64,000 nucleotides of DNA, taken from contig JAEVLN010000001.1 of assembly GCA_018350325.1 (NCBI GenBank), forward strand, positions 6,477,254 to 6,541,253, in the 5' to 3' direction. The position numbers and the translations under genes were made by a program. Source of the stretch: Globodera rostochiensis. Lineage: Eukaryota; Nematoda; Chromadorea; Rhabditida; Heteroderidae. Below are positions 1-9,200 of this stretch, piece by piece. Every line of letters begins with the position of its first letter. Position 1 is the first letter of the stretch. The notes under the pieces were generated by a model. The model did no database searches and was not told the DNA's origin. It saw nothing but the letters and a program-made list of their open reading frames with translations.

Positions 1-357
1 AAAAAATTTTTTGTTCGACCAATTGTTCAAATTTGGGTTAGGGGTTCAGAAATGATGAAAACGAAGGTCAGAATCGGACTCTACGAGCCGGTATACCCCT
101 AAAAAGACCTTTTTATCGACTTTGGAAAACAAATTAATTTTTTTTAAATCGGGGTAAAGGGAACGAGTTGGGTAAAAGTGAACGAGTCGGGGGTGGTGAA
201 CGAGTTGGGGGTGAACGAGTTGGCCGGGAACGAGTCGTCCTTTTACCCGTATAACCTTAATATGTAGCAGGGTTTCCCTGGGGAAATCTTGAAATTTTTA
301 TAATTTTGAAAGTTAAAAACACGAAAAGGCTTAAAAATTCCAAGGGATTAAAATGTT
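1..357. other. AT-rich DNA with a short GAACGAGT(C/T)GG repeat
   Basis: I see no gene here. Between about 170 and 240 the word GAACGAGTTGG/GAACGAGTCGG recurs about five times with short spacers. The rest is AT-rich sequence that resembles transposon interior. Confidence 0.4.
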
Positions 358-394
358 CTCGTGCCGACCTCGTAGTTATTAATCAAATAAATTT

Positions 395-475
395 GTTATG
401 ACATCGCGGGATCGAATCCATAACTTCACTATAGCTGAACGAAACACCAACCACTAGGCTATGGGTTCATTGAGT
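395..475 (-). repeat. tRNA-like sequence, probable SINE head
   Basis: Read on the minus strand, this stretch has an A-box match TAGCCTAGTGG followed about 40 bases later by a B-box-like GATTCGATCCC, the layout of an RNA polymerase III internal promoter. The five bases flanking the putative T-loop do not pair well and I cannot fold a clean acceptor stem, so this is not a convincing functional tRNA. A tRNA-derived SINE or tRNA pseudogene is more likely. Confidence 0.45.
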
Positions 476-857
476 GATCGTTTATATTGAATAATAGTAT
501 AGATATCATACAAATTTGTGCGTCGAGCGGTGCTGGGAATTCAGGCACATTAAGCCAATCGATGGCGAATTCCAAAGCGCCCTAAAAGAATTTTTTGGCC
601 AAGAACAAGTTCATTTTTATTGAAAAAATGACTACACATTTACATATTGGCAAAAAAATTGACTCCGTATAACTACTAGAGATATGATTTATATAGACGA
701 ACAATTGTAAACATATTTTTCGTATTTTGCTTTAAAGTAAATTTTGGAAAAAAGTGCCGCCTAAAATATTGAATTCTTCAGGAATTTTTTTGAAAAAAAC
801 CTAAAAAATCGCATTTTCTTAAGAATTATCCATTTTACCAAAATGGTCGAGTTTAAC

Positions 858-2268
858 CAGGGTGCCCATCGGAAATTTTTCAAAAACAGTACATTGGAAC
901 CAAAAATACAGATTTTAGGGCCAAAAAACGGCTCCGGAAAATGCGTCAGTGGAAAATGCGTCAGTGATTATTAAAAGTCATGCAAAACATGTTTCTGGAG
1001 GTTTTTGGGGTCTACGAATCCAATTCCGAGCTCTGTTACAGTCAATTCCAAACCCCGGACCAGAATTCGAATATTTAGTCGAAAATTCAAATTTTTCTAA
1101 AAATCAAGTTTGGCGGCTAACCCGTCCGAAGCCAACCACGATTGCCAATTCTGTCTAGTATTGAAGCTAAGCCTAAGCCAACCTGACTTGGGGTTTGTTA
1201 GGCTGAGGCCTAAGCATAGCTTAAGCCTAGCTTAGGCTTAGCCTAAGACGTTAGGAGATTCGGGAAGTTTTGGCTTGGGTGGGATTCTAGACACTTTACA
1301 ACGAAAGTAATAATCGAATTCATATTTTTGAATGATTTTGAGATAAACTGGATTTTTTTAAATTGTTCAAATTTGGTTTGAGGTTCGAAATCGGCAGAAA
1401 TGGATGTTAGAATTATAGTCTAAGCACCTAAATCCGATAAAAACACTTTTTTCTCGACTTTTGATAATCACTGACGCATTTTCCACTGACGCATTTTCTA
1501 CTGACGCATTTTCCACTGACGCATTTTCCGGTCACCCCAAAAAACAGTACATTTTAAAAAATGGCTCAAAATATAGTAAATCTTTATTTTTTGCATGAAA
1601 TGTGAGTTTTTAACCATATTTCTCTTCACCGACAAATTTTTCTTAGCATTTGGTGTTGGAAATTGCTCCAATATTTTCGAAAATTTTGCCGATTTTCGAT
1701 TTTCAAAAATACAATTTTTTGCGAATTCTTCCTTTAGTAGGGGGGGGGGGTCGGCGGTGCCGATAGGCGCCGCCGAGAAATTTTTGAATTCTTGACTCAT
1801 TTGTTAAGGGATTTGCAACCAAAATTTAAAAAATGCTGTACTTTTTTTTGAAGTTTTAGGAATGGGAATGGCCGGCGGTGCCGATAGGCGCCGCCGGGAA
1901 AATTTTTTTATTTTCGACTTGATTTGCTAAGAAAATTGGTCCAAAAATTCGAATTATCCTGAAAATCTGATCAGAATTTGGATAAAAATGAACAAATATT
2001 GTTGCATTTTAGGACATTTTTTAAGCGAAAATTCAAAAAAAGATGCGAAAAATGCTTGAAAATAACAAATTTGGCGATCTGTCTATAGATTATTCAAAAT
2101 TTATACAAAAATTCTTCAAAAAGCTCCAAAAATCTCAAATAAAGGACAAAAAAGGACGTGTACCCCAAATAAAGTACAAATCTTTAAAAAAAGTACATTT
2201 TATTTTTTAAAGATCTCGACTCTCAAAAACAGTACAAATCTTTAAAAAAAGTACAGATGGGCACTCTG
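858..2268. mobile_element. hAT-like non-autonomous element, 1.4 kb, TSD AGTTTAAC
   Basis: The ends are CAGGGTGCCCATC and its near reverse complement GATGGGCACTCTG. The element is flanked by a perfect 8-bp direct repeat AGTTTAAC at 850-857 and 2269-2276. An 8-bp target duplication with CAGRG-type termini is the signature of hAT transposons. No transposase ORF is visible, so it is non-autonomous. It contains a second inverted-repeat element (934-1531) and two copies of a GC-rich hairpin module near 1750 and 1870. Confidence 0.85.
934..1531. mobile_element. Fold-back element with repeat-built termini, nested in the hAT element
   Basis: The left end carries two and the right end four copies, in inverted orientation, of a ~16-base unit containing AAAATGCGTCAGT, preceded by CCGG at the outer edge. 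The centre (about 1165-1245) is a run of AAGCCTAAGC-like words in both orientations. This resembles Foldback-type elements whose inverted repeats consist of subrepeats. I could not find a clear target duplication. Confidence 0.6.
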
Positions 2269-2363
2269 AGTTTAACGAAGTTTTTTTTAGTTAATAAGAT
2301 TTTTTGTCACTCATCATATTCAACAAAATTTATCTATTTTAAATTCATTTAGTAGCTAATTTT

Positions 2364-2691
2364 TTACTCAGTCAAATGATATAGTGTGTGACATACATTT
2401 TGTTTTCTATCGTCGGGAGACATCGGGACTAGCGGCACAGCTTGCTTAATTTTTATTCATTAATTTTATTGTACAAATAAATATTTTTTGTCTATAAATA
2501 GATGCTAAATTAAAATGAATTAAAGTATTTTTATTTACCGCCAGTCCCAGCAACAATTGTTTGTCCTGCTGCTGATCATCACCATTCTTCAACAATTCCT
2601 TGAATTGTTCTTCACTGTGCAAAAAAGGACTCCCCTCAACACAAGTCAAAGCCACCAACAGCAGCAATAAAAAATAATTCAAAATTTGCAT
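2364..2691 (-). CDS. Small secreted protein, two exons
   Basis: Exon 1 (2539-2691) encodes a strong signal peptide: MQIL, a leucine-rich core (FLLLLLVALTC), then VEGSPF at the likely cleavage region, followed by a polar segment with EEQFKELL and a short Gln run. It ends at a GGCG|GTAAAT donor. A phase-compatible exon 2 (2364-2444) follows an AAATTAAG acceptor and adds 26 codons to TAA, giving a protein of 77 residues. If intron 2445-2538 is not removed, the ORF runs on to 2446 and gives 81 residues. I do not recognise the family. Secreted peptides of this size are common among plant-parasitic nematode gland products, but nothing here proves that role. Confidence 0.55.
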
Positions 2692-2749
2692 TTTCGCGAA
2701 ATATGAAAAATTTTACATTCATTAAATTTTTTACGCTAATTAATAGGAA

Positions 2750-2893
2750 TTATGTTCTGCACTTAGAGAATGGATTAGTTCCACCTGCCGATTGCCGATA
2801 AATGAGCCTACGTATCCCAAACTCTTCTTTCATTTGTTCTTGCTCTTCTTCGATATTCGCTCTACTTTCATCATAAATCGTGACCCAAATTTG
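2750..2893 (-). CDS. Orphan terminal exon of an unrecognised gene
   Basis: After a TAATTAACAG acceptor, 47 codons run open to TAA. The peptide has a charged, helical start (QIWVTIYDESR, then an EEEQEQMKEE stretch) and ends near FSKCRT. Its composition looks coding. I found no convincing upstream exon, since the candidates just above 2894 either lack a good GT donor or are out of frame. It stops only 59 bases before the ATG of the small secreted protein on the same strand, so the two could be co-transcribed. It may also be a gene fragment. Confidence 0.35.
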   Translation of the reverse strand, partial: QIWVTIYDESRANIEEEQEQMKEEFGIRRLIYRQSAGGTNPFSKCRT

Positions 2894-3121
2894 CTGTTAA
2901 TTACAAAACGTATAATTTAATGCACGACCTAAATATTCCGCGCAAATGTTAGCTGATCACAAAGTGTGGTGAACTTCCGTGTTGAAAAAGATGAGATATG
3001 ATCGTAAAAACAAAGTTTTAAAATTGTTAAAAATCATAAAAATGTTTTGAGTTAGTATTTTAAACGTAGAAAATTAACATTTTTTTCACAAATTCTTCAA
3101 TTTAGCTGCTTACCCACCTAG

Positions 3122-4335
3122 TAGGGCTGCTCGAGATTCTCGGTTCTCGAGTCGAGAAATTTCTCGGTTTTTTTGGGTCTCGGTCTCGGTTCTCGGTCTC
3201 GGGTTTTTAGTCTCGGAAAACGAAACTTTTTTGCACTGGTAAAGATTGGGGTTTTTGGTGGAATTCATTATAGAATCTGAGCTTGAAAGATTTAAAAAAT
3301 GCACAATCACAAATCAATTTAAAAAAATCTAATTATATATCTTTTGCAAACCATTTGTACTCAGTTGTCGTATGGCTCAGTGGTTAAATTCTGACCGGTA
3401 ATTTATTTATCGTGAGTTCTATTCCCTTACTTAAAATCCATTTTATTCTTTTAATTTAATAAATACTCCTTTTTATTGATTCTAACAAAATCTTATAAAA
3501 ATGATGGTTTTTTTGCAATTTAAGCACATTTTCCTAATTGAATTCACTAAAACTTTAATTTTTTTCCCCGGCGGCACCTATCGGAGCCACCCGCCCCCCC
3601 TTCCTTTCCTAAAATGCTTGAAAAAATCACCGCATTTTTAAAATTTTGGCTGCAAATCTCTTAACAAATTGAGTTAAAAATTCGAAATTTTCTCGACGGC
3701 GCCTATCGGCACCGACGACCCCCCCCCCCCCCTCCCCCTCCTAAATAAAGCAGAATTTGCAAAAAATTTGCATTTTTTGAAAATTTCGTAAAAAATTCAT
3801 TAAAAACCACGAAAATACACTCCTAAATTGAACTTTTTTTAAAAATTCTTTTCTCCGGCAGTTACGATGGAATGGATATCGGGCAAAAATTGTTCCAGAA
3901 ATAAAAATGGAAATTCAAAATTTGCCGCAAATTGGTTGGTAAGATTTTTTTGCCGCCTTGTTCGGTGAATATGCAAGAAAAAGATCTTTTTAGTCGGAAA
4001 AAATTACACCAAGCCTTCACAATTCAACTAAATTCGAAAAACTTTCCGAACCCGAAAATAAGGACAAATCTTATAAATAAGGACAGTTGGCAGCCCTGAG
4101 TGTAAAATAATTTAATGAAAATTTTTGGAGCTTAAAATTAATATTTTTTTTAGTGAATTGAAAAAAAAATTAGAAATTTCTCGGTTCTCGGTTCCCGAGT
4201 CGAGAAATTTCTCGGTTTTTTTGGGTCTCGTTCTCGGTCTCGAGTCTCGGGGTCATTTCTCGGTCTCGGTTCTCGGTGTCCTTTCTCGGTCTCGGTTCTC
4301 GATTCTCGGTAAATTTCAATTCCCGAGCAGCCCTA
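3122..4335. mobile_element. TCTCGAG-ended hAT-like element, copy 1, TSD CCACCTAG
   Basis: Termini TAGGGCTGCTCGAG and CGAGCAGCCCTA are inverted repeats, and the perfect 8-bp duplication CCACCTAG lies at 3114-3121 and 4336-4343. Both subterminal regions are runs of TCTCGGT/TCTCGAG words. The interior carries a tRNA-like segment near 3370-3425 and GC-rich hairpin modules near 3565 and 3695 (inverted). Relative to the copy at 4862-5826 it has an extra ~170 bases (about 3920-4090) ending in GGCAGCCCTGAG. There is no transposase ORF. Confidence 0.85.
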
Positions 4336-4427
4336 CCACCTAGTCAAAGAAAAGGTGGCTAATTTGTACGCACAAATTAAGTTAGTTTTATATTTAAAAA
4401 AAAATTTTTTTTTTAATATTTTTATTA

Positions 4428-4523
4428 CCCGGCAATTCCACCGAACAGAAATTTGACCGCATTTGGAATTGTCTGCTGTTGTATAATGGTGGGTGTGGCG
4501 GCCGCACTTTGGGGGCTGCTCAT
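4428..4523 (-). CDS. Isolated first exon resembling mitochondrial 2-oxoglutarate/malate carrier
   Basis: An ATG at 4523 opens 31 codons that end NAVKFLFGGIAG, then GG and a GTAATA donor. The FLFGG(I/L)AGM start of the first transmembrane helix is characteristic of SLC25A11-type oxoglutarate carriers. The following exon, which should supply the PLDLVK(N)R signature, is absent from the rest of the window. The downstream intron is occupied by the transposon at 3122-4335, and other genes lie beyond it. It is therefore a gene fragment or a gene with a very long intron running off the window. The match is short. Confidence 0.45.
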
Positions 4524-4861
4524 CGTTATATTACCTCCTGTTTCAATTGGCAAATTTACTAGTAATTCGCTCAGAACAGCGTTTTTAGTTTTTGGGCTCG
4601 AAAATTTCGGTTTTCTAAAATTTTGAAGGCTTCGGAAAGTAAGACCAAACAAAAAATGTTCGGTGACGCCATCTCTAATTTGTATGGGTCACAGGACAAT
4701 CGGCGAAGTCAGTGCACTTTAAAATTGATCCAATTTTGCACTTTGTGACGAGAGAAAACAACGTTCACAAAACAAACACACATTTTGTCCATTACAATTT
4801 TGATGATAAGTCCGTCCGACAACGAAATAATGCTCGCGCATAATTAATTGTATGTAAATAT

Positions 4862-5826
4862 TAGAGCTGTTCGAGACTTGAAATTTACCGAGACTCGAGA
4901 CCGAGACCGAGAAATGACACCGAGACTCGAGACCGAGAAATGACCCCGAGACTCGAGACAGACCCAAAAAAACCGAGAAATTTCTCGGTTCGAGACCCGA
5001 GATCGAGACTTTTTTGAAAATTTTTTTAAAATTCACTGAAAATTTTTTATTTTAAGCTCAAAAATTTTAAATAAATAGTTTTACACTTCGCGACAAATTT
5101 AAATTCCCATTTTTATTTCTGGAACGCTTTTTGTCCGATGGTCCAGCCCATCGGAACCGCCGGGGAAAGAATTAAAAAAAATTCAATTTAGGAGTGTATT
5201 TTCGGGGAGTAATGCATTTTTTTGTTAAGAAATTTTAAAAATAAATTTTTTTGGAATTCTGCTTAACTTTTGGTGGGGGGTCGGCGGTGCCGATAGGCGC
5301 CGCCGAGAAAATTTTGAATTTTTGACTCGATTTGTGAAGAGATTTGCTACCAAATTTAGAAACGCGGTAATTTTTTGAAGCTTTTTAAGCTTTAGTGAAT
5401 TTAATTAGGAAAAATATGCTTAAAATTGCAAAAAAAAATCACCATTTTATAAGGTTTACTGGGTGATGTTTTTTAAGAATCAGTAAAAATGAGTATCTAA
5501 TTATCAATTTAAATGGAGAAAAATTAATTTCACTGGGGGGACTAGAACTTACGACAATACAGAGTAAGTGACACAGAATTTAACCACTGCGCCATATGCA
5601 CATTGTATTCCAATTGACAAAGTATTAAAGGATTTCTAAATTTGTCATTGTGTGTTTTCAATTCCAAGCACATACCTAATTCTCTAATGATTTCTCACCA
5701 AAAATTCCATCTTTACCAGTGCAAAAAAGTCTCGCTTTCCGAGACCAAAAACCCGAGAGTCGAGACCGAGACCCAAAAAAACCGAGAAATTTCTCGGTTC
5801 GAGACCGAGACTCTCGAACAGCTCTA
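4862..5826. mobile_element. TCTCGAG-ended hAT-like element, copy 2, TSD GTAAATAT
   Basis: Termini TAGAGCTGTTCGAGA and TCTCGAACAGCTCTA are inverted, with the perfect 8-bp duplication GTAAATAT at 4854-4861 and 5827-5834. The interior aligns in reverse orientation with the element at 3122-4335, for example AAAATACACTCC and its complement, and the block containing GTTCCAGAAATAAAAATGG. It carries one GC-rich hairpin module at about 5280 and a tRNA-like segment (minus strand) at about 5538-5600. Confidence 0.85.
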
Positions 5827-5885
5827 GTAAATATGTAAGCTTTATTCACATAAAAAATACTTTTTGTTTGCCTTATTCAAAGCAA

Positions 5886-5912
5886 ACAGCAGCAGCAGCA
5901 GCAGCAGCAACA
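5886..5912 (+). repeat. (CAG)n microsatellite
   Basis: A run of about eight CAG triplets in the intergenic space between the transposon cluster and the 3' end of the NIPBL-like gene. No open reading frame uses it convincingly. Confidence 0.8.
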
Positions 5913-6281
5913 AAGTCAAAATTTATAATTGAAAAATGTATATTCATTCATTCAATTGGGTGAGGTTTTTCTCTGATTGGATAATGAGAACTAATTTTTG
6001 TTTTGTTTTTTTGGGTGTCCGGGGCAGCACAACGACGCGCATATTAAAAATATGTGACATAGAGAGGAGACATATAAAGAAATTTCAAATGGGGAAGAGA
6101 CCAAAAAAGAACCAACAAAATTCTTAAAATGGCTTCCGAGTCTGTCTGTTGTGTGTCTCTGTAGGGGATGTTGTGATTTGGAGAAAGGGGAGACAAACAA
6201 AATATGCTCAAATAAACGGTAGAAAAGGGTGAACAATCATCGGCGGATCGGATCAGTCCAATCAATCGATCGATTGGTCAA
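5913..6281. other. Gene-free stretch downstream of the NIPBL-like gene
   Basis: I see no exon here. It probably contains the 3' untranslated region of the minus-strand NIPBL-like gene, whose stop codon is at 6282. The nearest minus-strand AATAAA word I noticed is at 5841-5846, inside the (CAG)n-flanking sequence. Confidence 0.4.
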
Positions 6282-9200
6282 TTATTGCTGTAGTTGTTGG
6301 TGCTGTTGATCACCAACAGTCGCGGTTATTGTAGCAGCACAAGGGAAAGGCGGCACCACAGCGACGACGCCCACGGCCGCTTCATCCTCGTCGTCGTCCC
6401 GTCGTTCGTCCAGTGACAGAAGCATTTCGTGAAACTGTACGGTGGGGGGGGGGAGGGAGATAAGAAATACCGCATTCTCAGGAATTTTTTGTACAGGGTT
6501 CTGAATTATTATTTTTTGGCATCCGATTACATTCCTGATCAACCATCCACCGCCGCTAGCTAACCTTGTGAAAATCTTCCGCAATGCGTCGCCTCTCCGC
6601 CCAATCGTCCGCGTTCCGTTGCTGCTCCCCCGCGGTGGCGGCGGCGGCCAGTTCGTTGATGACAAAATCGGGGGCAAAGCAGCGAATGTTGCGCCGGCTG
6701 CACGCCTTCTCGTACACCGCGGCCGCCTCCGACGGCGTGTACTCGGCAATCTTGCTGAAATAAAGGCCACGAGAGGATAACTCGAACTACCTGCAAAAAA
6801 AACAACTTACTCCTCTTTTAATCCATACATTCGAAGCAGAAACAACTTCAAATGCAGCAGCAGAAAACAGGCCTGGCTGTTCAGCTTCAGTTCCAAAATG
6901 TGCGTTCTGTCGGATGGCAAATGCTCTGAACAGAAGCAAAAAAATGTTAATTCTTACAATAATAAAAGTACACCAAAAATCCCACCGATGATGTACTCCA
7001 CGCTGAACTCCTCCAACTCCTCGGGTGGCAGCAGCGCACCGCTACTACCGCTGCTGCCCATTGAAGACGCATTAGATGATCGGCCGGACAAATCCAAATA
7101 CCTTTTACGCGTCGTCGGCCTTTGTGGGGACTGCTGTTGTTGTTGTTGTTGTTGCAGGTGAACGTGTTGAAGTTGATGCTGCACCTGTTGTTGTTCTCTC
7201 GTACCATCTCCTCGGCTCGTAGAAGGGAGAAGCAACTGCCGAAATCGGCTGAGAATGCTTTGGCCGGACACGGAGATGATAGAGTTAGCCTGGTGAATCA
7301 CGTACAGTGGCTCGTCCAGCACCGTGTAGGGAAAGTGGGCCAGGTTGTCCGCCACGTACACCCACTCCTCCCGATCAATCTTCTGCAAAATTCAATAAAT
7401 AACAACAAAGCTAACTGAACCAACAACACACCTCTTTGTGATCTTCCGAGAACAGTTTGAGCAGTGATGCCAAAAAGCTACGCCGTTGTTGCCGATTCAC
7501 TCGAATGCAGACGTAAAAGTTGCCAAGCAATGCTTGCGCATCGTTTGCATACGTCGGAAGTGTGGACAGCGCTTTTTTATCTGAACAATTTTTTTTTGGA
7601 GAGATCTAACACAATAAATAGCTACCAGTGCTGCTGCTACTGCTTGCCGCCGCCGCCGTTGTTGTTGCAGCGGACGGGCCGGCCGAGCTGTTCAGCGGGT
7701 TCTCGCTGGAGCGAATGCCGCGGATTGCTTGTGACAGATCGGAACGAATTTTGTGTTGCAATTGGAAGGACAATCGAACGCCAGGGATAGCCTTGCTCTA
7801 AAAAAAGCGGAAAAATCAAATTGCATATTTGCATTTTTTTGAAACCCACCAGTATCATGCCCTTGTATTTGGTGTTCATGTCCCGAATCAGCACCTCCAC
7901 GCGCGTCCGCACATTGACCAACGTGTCAGTGGACATGGCGACCAGCGTGGGCACAGAGGAGCCCGGAGTGACCAGTCCTTGCTCAAGCGTTTGACGGATC
8001 ACCTGGGCAGCGTTGACACGGACAACCTCACTGAACAAAGTGGAGACCCAATATAAAACAGTTGCCATGGGGCTGAGTTAATAACAAACAAACGAAACAA
8101 CAACAAACACCACACTGAACTCGTTGTGAAAGTAGCAGTTGAGTATTGCTGTCCAGTATTGTTGAATGATGGACGAACTGAGGCCGGACGAGCTGAGCTC
8201 CATCTCCTTCAGGTCGTCCACACCGGCACCAGGCGTCAACACATTGATACCTCCCGGCGCTGCAGAACTTTAAAATTTTTAAAAATTATGATTGTACCAA
8301 CAACTGCAGGACGTACAGATCCTCCTGGGCCTCAATGGCAGCGGCCAGCAAGTCCTCCTCCGCCTCGCGCTGTTGGCGTGCCCGCTGCTCGCGCTCCCGT
8401 TTTGCCTGGTCCGCCCGTCGGAGCGCCTTCTGCTCCTCGACATGCAGGAAACAGGCGATGTTCTTCAGCACTTGGACCTTCAGCTGCAAGTAGTGGCGCT
8501 TGTCCGAGTTCAACAGCACCATGTACATGCTCTTCAGCTCGTCCCGCCGCAACAGTTCCGGATGGCCAGCAGAGAGTTGGCCTTGAAAGGCACAGAATTC
8601 AGATGAACTATAATTGTTTTAAAACAGGACACCCACCCAATGCGATCAACGCCTTCTGCGAGATGGCGTGGTCCGCCGAGCGCGAATGATGGAAAAGCAG
8701 CGAGAAAACGGCGGTTCGCACCACGTTGTTGCTGTTGACAGCCGGTGTAGCTAAAATTCAAAAAAGTTTTCTTTCAAAAAATATAAACTGTTTCAGGACA
8801 TCCAATTAGTGGGGGGAACCCACCATCGTTGCTATTGCTACTGCTTGCTGTGGTGCCGTTGCTCGTCGTGTGCACGCCGCACGTGAGTGCAAGCTGTGTA
8901 CGCTGCGTGTCGTTGAGCAATGCGTCAAAGTCAAAGTGACGGCACATCAGCCCAGTGGAGTAGAGCGCCCGCAACAGCATCGGCTTCTTGTCCGCGCTCA
9001 GTTCGTACGGCGCGCCGCCAGCGGTGTTGGCATCGGCACGCTGCTGCTGTTGTTGCTGAGCCTGGTCCAACTCGCGCTTCAGCTTGTCAAGATACTCTGT
9101 GCGTGTGTAAATATACATGAACATTTGTACACGGATTTGTTTAATAAACACTCACTGAAATACACCATGAACAAGCGGCATATGCCTGGCTGCTCCTGCG

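Noticed and set aside
4719..4860. Short Cys-rich minus-strand frame (HQNCNGQNVCLFCERC) resembling a LIM or zinc motif
   Set aside because: Only four cysteines, no second zinc module, no splice context. It lies in the spacer between a transposon and the carrier-like exon.
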